A stretch of 64,000 nt of DNA from Synechococcus sp. BSA11S (GCF_014224355.1 NZ_VNWP01000002.1:1-64000); one strand, 5' to 3'; positions 25,163 through 35,042 are shown, numbered from the stretch's first letter. A program made the numbers and translations. Notes: generated by a model not told the origin, from the letters alone.

Positions 25163-26392
25163 TCAGAGGCTGCGCAGGGCGACGATCGGATCCAGGCGCG
25201 AGGCCCGGCGTGCCGGCACCACCCCGAAGAACAGCCCGATCGATCCGGACAGTCCCACCGTGAACAGCACGCTGCTGCTGTCAATGCCCGCCGGCAGGGG
25301 CGTGAAGCGGCTGACGGCCGCCACCGTTCCCAGGCCCACAGCACTGCCGATCAGCCCCCCCAGGCTGGCGAGCACCAGCGATTCCACCAGGAACTGCAGC
25401 AGCACATCACCACTGCGGGCACCCACGGCCTTGCGCAGGCCGATCTCCTGGGTGCGCTCGCTCACCGACACCAACATGATGTTCATGATGCCGATGCCGC
25501 CCACCAGCAGAGAAACCCCGCCGATCGCCCCCAGCATCAAGGTGAGTCCCCCGGTGATCGTGCCCACGATCGAGAGGGCGTCCTGCTGGGAGCGCACGGC
25601 GAAATCGTCTTCTCTGAGGATGCGATGCCGGCGGCGCAGCAGGTTGGTGATCTGAAATTTGGCCGCGCTGGTGCTCGCTTCGTCGCGGGCTTCAGCGCTG
25701 ATGAAGGTGAGCACGACCCCATAGGTGGGATCCCGGCCGCTCAGCTTGCTCACCATCGTTGAGAGGGGGATGTAGGCGGCTTCGTCCTGGTTGGTGCCGA
25801 AGGCGGCACCTTTGGCGGCCATCACACCGACCACCTCGAAGGACTGATCGCGGATGCGCAGGGTCTGGCCGATGGCGGAGCCGGAGGGCAGCAGCTTCTG
25901 CTTGAGATCAGGGCCGATCACTGCCACGTTGCGGGCCCCATTGATGTCGTCCTCGCTGAAGAATCGGCCCCGGGCGATCTCGAAGCGACGCACCGGCAGG
26001 AACTCGGGCGTGATCCCCGAAACAGAAGCGTTCGAGCTGTTTCCCCCCGACTGCACCACCTCGTTGATCGTGATCTGGGGAGCCACACGGCGCACGCTCG
26101 GCACCTGCTCGGCGATCGCCTCGGCGTCCTCCAGCACAAGGGTGCGCGGATTCTGGATTCCCTGACGGCGGGTGTCGTTGTTACCGGGCACCACGAACAG
26201 GACGTTGGCCCCCAGGGTGTTGAGCTGGCCCTCCGCCAGGTTCTGGGCCCCTTTGCCCACCCCCACCAGGGTGATCACCGAGGCGTTGCCGATCACGATC
26301 CCCAGCATGGTCAGCAGGCTGCGCAGCCTGTTGGCCTTGAGGGTGTTGAGGGCCATCCCCACGGTTTCCGCCATGGGCAGTTTCGAGGCCAT
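25163..26392 (-). CDS. MacB/FtsX-type ABC transporter permease
   Basis: 409 residues from ATG 26392. N-terminal amphipathic helix and first membrane span (LRSLLTMLGIVIGNASVITLVGVGKG), a large extracytoplasmic MacB core domain, then three C-terminal spans in the FtsX domain (MLGAIGGVSLLVGGIGIMNIMLVSVSERTQEIGLRKAVGA), ending LDPIVALRSL. It lacks its own ATPase and no partner ATPase is adjacent. Such permeases export lipids, peptides or macrolides. Begins about 100 bases downstream of pyk. Confidence 0.88.
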   Translation of the reverse strand: MASKLPMAETVGMALNTLKANRLRSLLTMLGIVIGNASVITLVGVGKGAQNLAEGQLNTLGANVLFVVPGNNDTRRQGIQNPRTLVLEDAEAIAEQVPSVRRVAPQITINEVVQSGGNSSNASVSGITPEFLPVRRFEIARGRFFSEDDINGARNVAVIGPDLKQKLLPSGSAIGQTLRIRDQSFEVVGVMAAKGAAFGTNQDEAAYIPLSTMVSKLSGRDPTYGVVLTFISAEARDEASTSAAKFQITNLLRRRHRILREDDFAVRSQQDALSIVGTITGGLTLMLGAIGGVSLLVGGIGIMNIMLVSVSERTQEIGLRKAVGARSGDVLLQFLVESLVLASLGGLIGSAVGLGTVAAVSRFTPLPAGIDSSSVLFTVGLSGSIGLFFGVVPARRASRLDPIVALRSL

Positions 26393-26440
26393 GGCCACCA
26401 GCAGAGTTCAGATCCGCATCATGGCCAGCAGTGGCTGCTG

Positions 26441-26461
26441 CCGGCGGGATTGACCCGCCGG
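26441..26461 (-). terminator. Strong hairpin after pyk
   Basis: Perfect 8-base stem CCGGCGGG/CCCGCCGG with an ATTGA/TCAAT loop, 36 bases past the end of pyk and before the MacB-type gene. No clear T-run. Confidence 0.45.
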
Positions 26462-26496
26462 CCCCGGAGATTCAGGCCGATAACGAGAACTCTGTC

Positions 26497-28284
26497 TCAG
26501 AGGATCGTTTCGCTGCGGTCAGCCTGGGTGTGGTTGCGGGCACCGCGGTGCACGATCCCTTCGCGCACCTCCAGGGTCACGAATTCGCCAAGGCGCAGGT
26601 CGGACGTGGCGTTGGCCACGCCCACGATCACGGGAACCCCCAGCCGCTGCGCGATCACCGCAGCATGGCTGTCACAGCCGGCTTCTTCGGCGATCACCCC
26701 CTTGGACTTGCGGATGGCATCGAGGTAGGCGGCGGTGGTTTCGCGCACCACCAGGATCTCTCCGGTCTCCAGCCGAGCCGCTTCCTCGGCGTTGGTGGCC
26801 ACGCGCACCCGGCCGCTCACCGAGCCGTTGCCGATGCCGAGGCCCCGGCCCAGCACCGCCGAGACGATGCCCACCTTGACCAGGTCAGTGGAGCCGCTCA
26901 CTCCGGAGAGGGTGCCTGCGGTCTGAACCACCAGATCGCCCTCCCTGAGCAGGCCCCTCTCCTGGGCCACGCCCATGGCCAGAGTGAAGGTGCTGGTGGT
27001 CGACTTCTGGTGGCCGATCAGCAGGGGGTTCACCCCCCAGACCAGCTGCAACTGGCGGGCGACCTGCACCTCGCTGGTGATCGCCAGGATCGTGGTGGAG
27101 GGGCGGAACTTGCTGACGTTCCGTGCCGTGGCCCCGCTCTTGGTTAACGGGAGGATCGCGGCGGCCTGCAGCTGGCGGGCGATCGTGCTCACCGCCTGGC
27201 TGATCGCATTGGGGATGGTGGAGGCGATGTGGCTGTCCACGACCCTGCGGGGATAGTCGCGCTCGATCCGACGGGCGATGCGCGCCATGGTCTCCACCGC
27301 CTCCACGGGGTAGTCACCCACGGCGGTTTCGTTGGAGAGCATGACGGCGTCGGTGCCATCGAGGATGGCATTGGCCACGTCACTCACCTCGGCCCGGGTG
27401 GGGCGCGGGCAGCTGGCCATGCTGTCAAGCATCTGGGTGGCGGTGATGATCGGGATCCCCAGGGTGTTGGCCTTGCGGATCAGCTCCTTCTGGAGCAAGG
27501 GCACCTCCTCGGCGGGCATCTCCACCCCCAGGTCGCCCCGGGCCACCATCACGCCGTCGCAGAGTGGCAGGATCGCATCGATCTGGTCGATCGCCTCGAA
27601 CTTCTCGATCTTGGCGATCACAGGTGTGCTGTGCCCCTGGCTGCTGATCAGCTCGCGGATCTCCTGCATGTCGGAGGGGTTGCGCACGAAGCTGAGGGCC
27701 ACCCAGTCGACCCCCTGCTGCAGGCCGAAGCTGAGGTCCTCCCTGTCCTTGGTGGTGAGGGCCCGGATCGAGAGCTGCACGTCGGGGAAATTCACCCCCT
27801 TGTTGTTGGAGAGCACCCCGCCAACCACAACGGTGCAGTGCAGGGTCTGCTCGGGAATGTCCACCGAGCGGACCACCATCTCGACCCGGCCGTCGTCGAG
27901 CAGGATGCGGCTGCCTGCTGTGACCTCATCGGCCAGGCGGTCGTAGGTGATGGTGGCGATGCTCTGGTTGCAGCTCACCGGCCGGGATGTGAGGGCGAAG
28001 TGGTCGCCGTTGGCCAGGGTGATCGGACCGCCTTCGAAGCGGCCCAGGCGGATCTTGGGACCCTGCAGATCCTGGAGGATGCCCACATGGATGCCCAGCT
28101 CATGGGCCACCTGACGGATCGTGGCGATCCGTGCGGCATGTTCGGAATGGTCCCCGTGGGAAAAATTGAGCCGAAACGTGGTGGCCCCGGCCTGGATCAG
28201 GTCCCGCAGTCGCTGGGGGGACTCCGTGGCTGGACCGATGGTGGCCACGATCTTGGTGCGACGCGACAGATCGGGCTGCGCCAT
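26497..28284 (-). CDS. pyk: Pyruvate kinase with C-terminal PEP-utilising domain
   Basis: 595 residues. Makes pyruvate and ATP from PEP and ADP. The catalytic barrel shows KIVATIGPAT, FRLNFSHGDH, LQDLQGPKIRLG, and the active-site KIEKFEAIDQID with GVMVARGDLGVEM. The last 110 residues form a phosphohistidine-type domain (GSVSGRVRVATNAEEA... DSHAAVIAQRLGVPVIVG), the extra domain of long bacterial and cyanobacterial pyruvate kinases. MazG-like lies divergently 74 bases away. Confidence 0.95.
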   Translation of the reverse strand: MAQPDLSRRTKIVATIGPATESPQRLRDLIQAGATTFRLNFSHGDHSEHAARIATIRQVAHELGIHVGILQDLQGPKIRLGRFEGGPITLANGDHFALTSRPVSCNQSIATITYDRLADEVTAGSRILLDDGRVEMVVRSVDIPEQTLHCTVVVGGVLSNNKGVNFPDVQLSIRALTTKDREDLSFGLQQGVDWVALSFVRNPSDMQEIRELISSQGHSTPVIAKIEKFEAIDQIDAILPLCDGVMVARGDLGVEMPAEEVPLLQKELIRKANTLGIPIITATQMLDSMASCPRPTRAEVSDVANAILDGTDAVMLSNETAVGDYPVEAVETMARIARRIERDYPRRVVDSHIASTIPNAISQAVSTIARQLQAAAILPLTKSGATARNVSKFRPSTTILAITSEVQVARQLQLVWGVNPLLIGHQKSTTSTFTLAMGVAQERGLLREGDLVVQTAGTLSGVSGSTDLVKVGIVSAVLGRGLGIGNGSVSGRVRVATNAEEAARLETGEILVVRETTAAYLDAIRKSKGVIAEEAGCDSHAAVIAQRLGVPVIVGVANATSDLRLGEFVTLEVREGIVHRGARNHTQADRSETIL

Positions 28285-28358
28285 CGGAAAGGCCGAAGGT
28301 TCAGGCGGAAACTACCATCCGGTCCCGCCCCGCTCCTGCCACCGATGGTGCCGAACCC

Positions 28359-28688
28359 ATGGATCTGAACCAGTACCAGCGCCAGGCACGCACCACGGCC
28401 CGTTACCCCCAGGTGGGCTCCAATCCCATCTATCCCACCCTTGGGCTCTGCGGTGAGGCCGGTGAAGTGGCCGACAAGGTCAAGAAGGTGCTGCGCGATC
28501 GGGGCGGGGTGTTCGAGCCTCCGCTGGTGGCGGATCTGGCCCTCGAACTGGGTGATGTTCTCTGGTACGTCGCCCAGCTGGCCAGTGAACTGGGGCTTGA
28601 TCTGGAGGCCGTTGCCCGGGGCAACCTGGCCAAGCTGGCCGCCCGGGCCGAACGCAACACTCTCGGAGGCAGCGGCGATCACCGCTGA
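28359..28688 (+). CDS. MazG-like nucleotide pyrophosphohydrolase
   Basis: 109 residues. All-alpha NTP-PPase fold: LCGEAGEVADKVKKVLRDRGG carries the first metal-binding EAGEV motif, and LALELGDVLWYVAQLA carries the second (ELGDVLWY). It resembles the short MazG-like family that hydrolyses dCTP or other NTPs. The next gene follows about 50 bases on. Substrate unknown. Confidence 0.85.
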   Translation: MDLNQYQRQARTTARYPQVGSNPIYPTLGLCGEAGEVADKVKKVLRDRGGVFEPPLVADLALELGDVLWYVAQLASELGLDLEAVARGNLAKLAARAERNTLGGSGDHR

Positions 28689-28739
28689 GGGCCGGCCTTG
28701 AAGCCATTCTCTTCAGATCCCCCTCGCCTGGCCCAACGG

Positions 28740-29279
28740 ATGCCCCTTGCGAAGAATGCCCTGAGACCACCCTCCCCCAGGCCCGCTTCAGGGGGCCGGG
28801 TCCGGAGCCTGCCCAAGGTGCTGGCCCTGGCGCTGGCCCTGCTGCTGCTGATGGTCCCGGCGGCACCAGCCTGGGCGCTGGACCTGGCCGTCAGTGAGAT
28901 CCGCCTGGAGCCCTGCCCGGCGGATGATCCCGGAGCCCAGCCAGAGTTGAAACGTCCGAGTGGGGCCCGTTGCTATGCCCTGCGTGGCACGGTCAGCAAC
29001 CCGCGCTCCCAGCCGGTGATCGACGCGGATCTGTTCGCCGTGATCAGTGACCGCAGCGGTGAGCCGGTGCTTCAGAACCGCACCCGGGTTGGTTCGATCG
29101 GCGATGTCCCCCCGGGCAACTCCAGCTTCGCCCTGCGCCTGGCGGTGCCGGCAGGCACCCCCGGTCCCCTGAGGGTCAGCCATGCCAAGGCCAGAGGCTT
29201 CAACGCCCCGGTGCGGGTGCGTGCCGGCTCAGGCGATGAGCTGCTGCCGCTGGAGCAGGCCCTGCTCGATCCGGGCTGA
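28740..29279 (+). CDS. Exported hypothetical protein
   Basis: 179 residues from ATG 28740 (a TTG at 28698 would add 14). Positively charged start, strong hydrophobic core (VLALALALLLLMVPAAP) and AWA-LD cleavage site near residue 46. The mature part is beta-rich with two cysteines (EPCPADD, ARCYALRG), and resembles the small domains that modulate extracellular proteins (GTVSNPRSQPVIDADLFAVISD). No named family. Periplasmic or lumenal. Confidence 0.65.
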   Translation: MPLAKNALRPPSPRPASGGRVRSLPKVLALALALLLLMVPAAPAWALDLAVSEIRLEPCPADDPGAQPELKRPSGARCYALRGTVSNPRSQPVIDADLFAVISDRSGEPVLQNRTRVGSIGDVPPGNSSFALRLAVPAGTPGPLRVSHAKARGFNAPVRVRAGSGDELLPLEQALLDPG

Positions 29280-29298
29280 GCGGCCCCAGGAGGTCCGC

Positions 29299-29589
29299 TC
29301 AGTAGCCGAAACCACCCATCAGGGAACCGCTGAGGTTGCCCAGCAGCCCCTGCACGAGGCTGAGGGTGATGAAGGCGATGATCGCCGAGAGATCAAGACC
29401 TCCCAGGGGCGGAATCAGGCCGCGAAAGGCGTTGAGGTAAGGGTCGGTGATCGAGCTCACCGTGCTCAGGACAGGGTTGCTCCAGTCGAGGTTGGGGAAC
29501 CAGCTCAGCAGCACCCTGACCAGCAGCACGAGGCTGTAGATGCTGAGGGTCTGCGCCAGCACGGCCAGGATCTGGCTCAGGATCGACAT
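29299..29589 (-). CDS. YggT family membrane protein (YlmG-like)
   Basis: 96 residues from ATG 29589. Two membrane spans: ILAVLAQTLSIYSLVLLVRVLLSWFP and LSAIIAFITLSLVQGLL, with the family signature SWFPxLDWSNP and DPYLNAFRGLIPPLGGLDLS between them. In cyanobacteria and chloroplasts these YlmG proteins affect nucleoid distribution and thylakoid assembly. scpB ends about 30 bases upstream on the same strand, so the two may be co-transcribed. Confidence 0.88.
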   Translation of the reverse strand: MSILSQILAVLAQTLSIYSLVLLVRVLLSWFPNLDWSNPVLSTVSSITDPYLNAFRGLIPPLGGLDLSAIIAFITLSLVQGLLGNLSGSLMGGFGY

Positions 29590-29619
29590 GGACAAGGCCT
29601 GAAGTGACGTCATCCGACT

Positions 29620-30162
29620 CTATGCAGCTTCGTTGCCCCCTGTCCTGTCCTGGATGGCTGGAGGGGTCTCCTGCAGCCGGGTGACGGCGAAGGTGCGGTG
29701 GAACTTGTCGCTGAGGCTGATCCAGAAGGAGCGGCCGTCGCTCTGTCGCCGCCGCTCGATGAAGTCCTGGGCCAGCAGCTCCTTGATGTGGTCGTAGGCG
29801 CCAGATCCGCGCAGCTCCACCAGATCCGACTGCAGGATGCGCCGCTTGAGGGCCACGGTGGCCAGGGTGCGCAAGGTACCGGTGGAAAGGTCCACCGGCA
29901 GCAGCGTCTGGACCAGATCGGAATGGCTGTCGCGCAGCTGCAGGCTGAAGCGCTGACCCTCCTGGCGGATTTCCAGAGCCGTGTCCCGGTGGGCATAGTC
30001 GGCCATCAGGGTGATCAGGGCCAGCTCCACCTCGCCCCGCTCGATCGGATCGCTCAGTCCGGCCGAAGCGATCTCGGCCAGCTCGCCCAGGCTGAGCGGG
30101 CGGCCCTTGAGGTAAAGGATGGCCTCAAGCCGGGCCGGCAGAGACAGGGATTCGCTGGACAT
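29620..30162 (-). CDS. scpB: Segregation and condensation protein B
   Basis: 180 residues. Two winged-helix domains typical of ScpB: LPARLEAILYLKGRPLSLGELAEIA, then ALEIRQEGQRFSLQLR, and LRTLATVALKRRILQSDLVELRGSGAYDHIKELL. Binds the kleisin ScpA in the SMC complex that condenses and segregates chromosomes. scpA is not in the window. YggT follows. Confidence 0.9.
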   Translation of the reverse strand: MSSESLSLPARLEAILYLKGRPLSLGELAEIASAGLSDPIERGEVELALITLMADYAHRDTALEIRQEGQRFSLQLRDSHSDLVQTLLPVDLSTGTLRTLATVALKRRILQSDLVELRGSGAYDHIKELLAQDFIERRRQSDGRSFWISLSDKFHRTFAVTRLQETPPAIQDRTGGNEAA

Positions 30163-30216
30163 GCTCGCCGCCGCCCATCGTTGGTCGCACGGTACCGCAG
30201 CTGACCAGGGGGAGCC

Positions 30217-31779
30217 TCAGGCCAGGGCCGGCACCGGCTGGCTGGCGGGGCCGAGGAACAGCCGATAGGCCGGGTTCCCGGTCTCGTCCCAGTGGCGGTA
30301 CCCCAGGCCGGAGAGGAAGCGGTCCCACTCCTCGGAATCCCGCTCCTCCACCTGAACCCCCACCACGATGCGGCCCACGTCGGCCCCCTGGTTGCGGTAG
30401 TGGAAGATGCTGATCGACCAGTTGGCGTGGAGGGCGTTGACGAAGGCCATCAGGGCGCCAGGCCGTTCGGGAAACTCGAAGCGATAGAGCAGTTCCCGAG
30501 GCAGGGCAGCCCCGGCGCGGCAGGCCGCCTCCGGCAGGCGCCCGCCCACCATGTGACGCAGGTGCAGCTTGGCCAGTTCGTTGTCGCTGAGGTCGAGGCA
30601 GGGGAAGCCACCCTGGCTGAGCTTGCTGATCAGAGCCTCGGTGTCCCGGCGCCCGTCGATCTGAACTCCCAGGAAAATGTGAGCCAGGCGGTGGTCCGCC
30701 ATGCGGTAGCTGAACTCGGTCAGGCTGCGGGAGCCCAGCAGCTCACAGAGCTGGCGCAGGCTGCCGGGTCGCTCGGGAATCTCCACCGCCAGCATTGCTT
30801 CACGCTCTTCCCCCAGCTCCGCCCGCTCGGCCACGAAGCGCAGCCGATCGAAGTTCATGTTGGCGCCGCAGGCCACGGCCACCAGGGTGCGTCGCTTCAG
30901 TCCGCGCCGCTGCACGTCGGCCTTCATGCCGGCCACCGCCAGGGCTCCTGCCGGCTCGAGGATCGAGCGCGTGTCCTCAAACACGTCCTTGATCGCCGCG
31001 CAGATCTCATCGGTGTCCACCGTGACCATGGCGTCCACATAGCGCCGGGCCAGTTCAAAGGTGTGCACGCCCACCTGGCGCACCGCCACCCCATCGGCGA
31101 ACAGCCCCACCTGCTCCAGGCTCACCCGCCGGCCCGCCGCCAGGGAGCGGGTCATGGCATCGGCATCCACCGGCTCGACGCCGATCACCTCCACCTCGGG
31201 CCAGACGTTCTTGATGAAGGCGGCGATGCCTGCGATCAGGCCACCACCGCCCACAGCCACATAGATGACATCGGGTGGAGCCGAGCACTGGCGGAGGATC
31301 TCCAGGCCCACCGTGCCCTGGCCGGCGATCACCTCCGGATCGTCGAAGGGATGGATGAAGGTGAGGCCCCGCTCCTGCTCCAGGACCCTGGCCTGGTGGC
31401 AGGCCTCGTCGTAGGTGTCTCCGTGCAGCACCACCTCGGCCCCGCGGGCGGCCACGGCCCGCACTTTCATGGCGGGGGTGGTGAGCGGCATCACGATCAC
31501 CGCGTGACAGCCCAGCCGATCTGCTGCAAGAGCCACCCCCTGGGCATGGTTGCCGGCGCTGGCGGCGATCACCCCCCGCTGCAGCTCGTCGGCCCCGAGC
31601 TGGGCCATGCGGTTGTAGGCGCCGCGCAGCTTGAAGGAGAACACCGGCTGCAGGTCCTCACGCTTGAGCAGCACGGTGTTGTCCAGCCGCCGCGAGAGGT
31701 TGGGGGCCGGATCCAGCGGCGACTCGATCGCCACGTCGTAGACCCTGGCCCGCAGGATGCGCTGCACTGTGTCGTCCAT
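30217..31779 (-). CDS. ilvA: Threonine ammonia-lyase, biosynthetic
   Basis: 520 residues from ATG 31779 (the frame opens 20 codons earlier without support). PLP-dependent: Lys50 in SFKLRGAYN is the Schiff-base lysine, followed by AASAGNHAQGVA and the phosphate-binding VAVGGGGLIAG near 180. Two C-terminal ACT-like regulatory domains follow (EIPERPGSLRQLCELLG and EFPERPGALMAFVNAL), the long, isoleucine-inhibited form. It converts threonine to 2-oxobutanoate, the first step to isoleucine. dxs is divergent 107 bases away. Confidence 0.95.
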   Translation of the reverse strand: MDDTVQRILRARVYDVAIESPLDPAPNLSRRLDNTVLLKREDLQPVFSFKLRGAYNRMAQLGADELQRGVIAASAGNHAQGVALAADRLGCHAVIVMPLTTPAMKVRAVAARGAEVVLHGDTYDEACHQARVLEQERGLTFIHPFDDPEVIAGQGTVGLEILRQCSAPPDVIYVAVGGGGLIAGIAAFIKNVWPEVEVIGVEPVDADAMTRSLAAGRRVSLEQVGLFADGVAVRQVGVHTFELARRYVDAMVTVDTDEICAAIKDVFEDTRSILEPAGALAVAGMKADVQRRGLKRRTLVAVACGANMNFDRLRFVAERAELGEEREAMLAVEIPERPGSLRQLCELLGSRSLTEFSYRMADHRLAHIFLGVQIDGRRDTEALISKLSQGGFPCLDLSDNELAKLHLRHMVGGRLPEAACRAGAALPRELLYRFEFPERPGALMAFVNALHANWSISIFHYRNQGADVGRIVVGVQVEERDSEEWDRFLSGLGYRHWDETGNPAYRLFLGPASQPVPALA

Positions 31780-31886
31780 CTCCCCAGTGTGCCGGGCCTC
31801 TGGAGGGTCGGCTTCAGGAAAGGTGACTGTTGCCCCCACTCCTTTGGAGGCAGGACCTAGATTGAATTCTCAGATCTGATCAGGGT

Positions 31887-33797
31887 ATGCATCTCAGCGA
31901 GCTGAGCCATCCCAACCAGTTGCATGGCCTCAGCATCGGCGAGCTTGAAGCCATCGCTCGTCAGATTCGTGAGAAGCATCTGGAGGTGGTGTCCACCAGC
32001 GGAGGCCACCTCGGCCCGGGCCTGGGCGTGGTGGAACTCACCCTGGCCCTCTACCAGACCCTCGACCTGGAGCTGGACCGGGTGGTGTGGGACGTGGGTC
32101 ACCAGGCCTATCCCCACAAGCTGATCACCGGGCGGTATCACCAGTTCCATACCCTGCGCCAGCAGGGCGGTGTGGCCGGTTATCTCAAGCGCAGCGAGTG
32201 CCGCTTCGACCACTTCGGTGCAGGTCACGCCTCCACCAGCATCTCGGCGGCCCTGGGCATGGCCCTGGCCCGCGACCGCCGTGGCGAGGAGTTCAAGTGC
32301 GTGGCGGTGATTGGCGATGGCGCCCTCACCGGTGGCATGGCCCTCGAGGCGATCAACCACGCTGGGCACCTGCCCCGGACCCCGCTGCTGGTGGTGCTGA
32401 ACGACAACGACATGTCGATCTCGCCGCCGGTGGGAGCCCTCTCCACCTATCTCAACCGCATGCGGCTGAGCCCGCCGCTGCAGTTCCTCTCCGGCAGCGC
32501 TGAGGAGGCCTTCAAGCACCTCCCTTTCATGCATGGCGAGCTGCCTCCCGAGCTGGAGCGGCTCAAGGAGAGCATGCGCCGGCTGGCGGTGCCCAAGGTG
32601 GGCGCGGTGTTCGAGGAGCTGGGCTTCACCTACATGGGCCCGATCGACGGCCACGACATTTCCGAGATGGTGCGCACCTTCACCGCCGCCCACCGCTGCG
32701 AGGGGCCGGTGCTGGTGCATGTGGCCACCACCAAGGGCAAGGGTTATCCCTATGCGGAGGCCGATCAGGTGGCCTACCACGCCCAGTCGGCCTTCGACCT
32801 CAAGACCGGCAAGGCCTTTCCCTCCAGCAAGCCGAAACCCCCCAGCTACAGCAAGGTGTTCGGGCAGACCCTGGTGCGGATCTGTGAACAGGATCCCACC
32901 GTGGTTGGGATCACCGCGGCCATGGCCACCGGAACTGGCCTCGATCTGCTTGAGAAAGCTCTGCCCAAGCAGTATTTCGATGTCGGCATCGCCGAGCAGC
33001 ATGCGGTCACCATGGCGGCCGGGATGGCCACGGCCGGGCTCAAGCCGGTGGTGGCCATTTACAGCACCTTCCTCCAGCGTGCCTACGACCAGCTGATCCA
33101 CGACGTGGGCATCCAGAAACTGCCCGTGACCTTCGTGCTGGATCGGGCGGGCATCGTTGGTGCCGATGGGCCCACCCACCAGGGCCAGTACGACATCAGT
33201 TATCTGCGGGCCGTGCCGAATTTCACGGTGATGGCCCCCAAGGATGAGGCCGAGCTGCAGCGCATGCTCGTCACCTCGATCGGCCATGACGGGCCCTGCG
33301 CGATTCGCATCCCACGGGGCGAAGGGGAGGGGGTGCCCCTGATGGAAGAAGGCTGGGAGCCCCTTCAGATCGGCCGCGGCGAGCAGCTGGCCGATGGCGA
33401 TGATCTGCTGATCGTGGCCTATGGCGCCATGGTGGCACCAGCGATGGCCACCGCCGGTCTGCTGCAGGAGCAGGGCATCCGGGCCGCTGTGGTCAACGCC
33501 CGCTTCCTGCGCCCCCTGGATGAAAGCCTGATTCTGCCCCTGGCCCGCCGCATCGGCCGGGTGGTGACCATGGAAGAAGGTGCACTGCCCGGGGGATTCG
33601 GCGCGGCGGTGGTGGAATGCTTCAACGACCACGAGGTGATGGTTCCCGTGTTCCGGATCGGCATCCCCGATCAGTTGGTGGACCACGCCAGCCCCACGCA
33701 AAGCAAGAAGGCCCTGGGCCTCACTCCGCCCCAGATGGCCGAGCGCATCCTTCAGCGCTTTGCCCTCGGCGTCCGCCGTCAGCCGGTGGTGGTCTGA
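31887..33797 (+). CDS. dxs: 1-deoxy-D-xylulose-5-phosphate synthase
   Basis: 636 residues, the usual length. Thiamine-diphosphate enzyme joining pyruvate and glyceraldehyde 3-phosphate, the entry step of the MEP isoprenoid pathway (carotenoids, phytol, quinones). Visible: [16 protein letters not shown]-like [16 protein letters not shown], the ThDP-binding [17 protein letters not shown] near 153, the glutamate region [16 protein letters not shown] near 370, and the C-terminal transketolase-like domain. Terminator shared with psaK follows. Confidence 0.95.
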   Translation: MHLSELSHPNQLHGLSIGELEAIARQIREKHLEVVSTSGGHLGPGLGVVELTLALYQTLDLELDRVVWDVGHQAYPHKLITGRYHQFHTLRQQGGVAGYLKRSECRFDHFGAGHASTSISAALGMALARDRRGEEFKCVAVIGDGALTGGMALEAINHAGHLPRTPLLVVLNDNDMSISPPVGALSTYLNRMRLSPPLQFLSGSAEEAFKHLPFMHGELPPELERLKESMRRLAVPKVGAVFEELGFTYMGPIDGHDISEMVRTFTAAHRCEGPVLVHVATTKGKGYPYAEADQVAYHAQSAFDLKTGKAFPSSKPKPPSYSKVFGQTLVRICEQDPTVVGITAAMATGTGLDLLEKALPKQYFDVGIAEQHAVTMAAGMATAGLKPVVAIYSTFLQRAYDQLIHDVGIQKLPVTFVLDRAGIVGADGPTHQGQYDISYLRAVPNFTVMAPKDEAELQRMLVTSIGHDGPCAIRIPRGEGEGVPLMEEGWEPLQIGRGEQLADGDDLLIVAYGAMVAPAMATAGLLQEQGIRAAVVNARFLRPLDESLILPLARRIGRVVTMEEGALPGGFGAAVVECFNDHEVMVPVFRIGIPDQLVDHASPTQSKKALGLTPPQMAERILQRFALGVRRQPVVV

Positions 33798-33843
33798 ACC
33801 ACTGTCTCAAGACACTCGCTCAGATGATCTGAGGCTCAGCAAA

Positions 33844-33867
33844 AAGGGCGGGTGATGGCCCGCCCTT
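33844..33867 (-). terminator. Terminator between dxs and psaK
   Basis: Perfect 9-base stem AAGGGCGGG/CCCGCCCTT with a 6-base loop. On the minus strand it is followed by TTTTT after psaK (T's continuing the stem), making it a good psaK terminator; it also lies downstream of dxs on the plus strand. Confidence 0.75.
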
Positions 33868-33906
33868 GAACACTCTCTGACTGGGTGAGGGTGTGGCCGC
33901 CTGTGC

Positions 33907-34164
33907 TCAGAGCACGCCGCGTGAGGCCAGACCCTGGATGGCACCGATGCCGAAGATGTGCCCCAGGCTGGTGGTGGCCAGCAGCGAGGCGTGGCTCAGG
34001 CCGCCGAAGAACTGGGCGTTGGGCAGTTGGGCACCTTCGGAGGGGTACTTGATGGTGGCCTTGCCGATGCCGATGGCGATCACATTGCACACGATCATCA
34101 CCAACGCCACCTTCGGCGACCAGGTCAGCGAGGCGGGCGCCATGGCGAGAAGAGGAGCGATCAT
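33907..34164 (-). CDS. psaK: Photosystem I reaction centre subunit PsaK
   Basis: 85 residues. Two membrane helices (SPKVALVMIVCNVIAIGIGKATI and LATTSLGHIFGIGAIQGLA) joined by a cytoplasmic loop with KYPSEGAQLPNAQFFGGLSHASLL. The GHxxGxGxxxGL ending is typical of PsaK. A peripheral subunit of photosystem I, important for trimer interaction and energy transfer from antennae. Monocistronic, with its own terminator. Confidence 0.92.
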   Translation of the reverse strand: MIAPLLAMAPASLTWSPKVALVMIVCNVIAIGIGKATIKYPSEGAQLPNAQFFGGLSHASLLATTSLGHIFGIGAIQGLASRGVL

Positions 34165-34233
34165 GGTCGATCAAAAACTGACGCCCCATCCTCTGGGGGA
34201 ACCGCTGGGTGTTCACCGACGCTTAAGACTTGT

Positions 34234-34593
34234 TCACTGCTCAGGCCCGGATGACGGCTCGGCTCCGCGGCTGAACCCCCAGAGCACCAGCAGGTTGGCC
34301 AAGGTCAGGAAGGACTCGGCCCCTCCGTGCAGCAGATCGACATCGGCCAGCTGCTGGCCGAAGCGTTGCTCCGCCACCACTGCGGCAACGATGGTGACGG
34401 CCACGAACACCAGCGTGAACTGGAAGCCCCGCAGGGCCAGTGGGGGGAAGCGATCGCTGCGTCGGGCCCAGCGCAGGAAGGCCAGATAGGGCAGCAGGGA
34501 GAGCACGAACAGGGGACCAGGGTCGACCGATGCCAGGGACGCCAGCCAGCCCATGGAGGACCCGCCGCTGCTGCCGAACAACAACGGGCTCAT
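34234..34593 (-). CDS. DUF3593 membrane protein
   Basis: 119 residues with three predicted membrane segments (DPGPLFVLSLLPYLAFLRWAR, TLVFVAVTIVAAVVAEQRFG, ESFLTLANLLVLWGF). Matches DUF3593 of cyanobacteria and plastids. Its ATG overlaps the stop of the DUF2499 gene by 4 bases (ATGA), so the two are translationally coupled and probably form one membrane unit. Function unknown. Confidence 0.85.
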   Translation of the reverse strand: MSPLLFGSSGGSSMGWLASLASVDPGPLFVLSLLPYLAFLRWARRSDRFPPLALRGFQFTLVFVAVTIVAAVVAEQRFGQQLADVDLLHGGAESFLTLANLLVLWGFSRGAEPSSGPEQ

Positions 34594-34889
34594 GGCCGGC
34601 TCCCCTCAGGCAGCAGCCTCCAGGCCGCCGCGGCCAGGGCCACGTTCCCCAGCAGGGTGGTGCCGGCCTGGAAGACCACCAGACCCTGAAGCTCCAGGGG
34701 GTTGTCGAACAGATGCCAGGTGCAGGCCGCCATTGCACTCACCAGGGCCGGCAGCATGGCCAGGGCAAGCCAGCGCCATTCCGCTTCTCCGCGGCGCTCT
34801 CCCCAGTGGATCACGGCGGCCATCGCCAGCATCCACTCCAGCACCGAGGCCACATGGATCCACCAGGTGGGCAGTGAAAGGGCATGCAT
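34590..34889 (-). CDS. DUF2499 membrane protein
   Basis: 99 residues from ATG 34889, with three membrane segments (LPTWWIHVASVLEWMLAMAAVIHWG, WLALAMLPALVSAMAACTWHLFDN, LVVFQAGTTLLGNVALAAAAW). The pieces THWxHVxSVxEW and CTWHxxxNxxxL are the DUF2499 signature. DUF2499 and DUF3593 are paired in most cyanobacteria and in plants. Function unknown, likely thylakoid or envelope. Confidence 0.87.
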   Translation of the reverse strand: MHALSLPTWWIHVASVLEWMLAMAAVIHWGERRGEAEWRWLALAMLPALVSAMAACTWHLFDNPLELQGLVVFQAGTTLLGNVALAAAAWRLLPEGSRP

Positions 34890-34994
34890 GGCGCCCGGCA
34901 CACACGTGGAGCCGTAATTTACGGACTTCCGAGGCTGACCTGCGGCCAGGTGCTGGCCAGGCCAAAGGCTCCGGGGGAGCAGATCCAACAAAAA

Positions 34995-35019
34995 ACCCTG
35001 CCCGCAAGACGGACAGGGT
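34995..35019 (-). terminator. Terminator after hli
   Basis: ACCCTG-tcc / CAGGGT stem followed on the minus strand by six T's (34995-34990). It ends the hli transcript, 24 bases past its stop. Confidence 0.75.
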
Positions 35020-35042
35020 TGATGAAATTCAGGTTGGCTGGT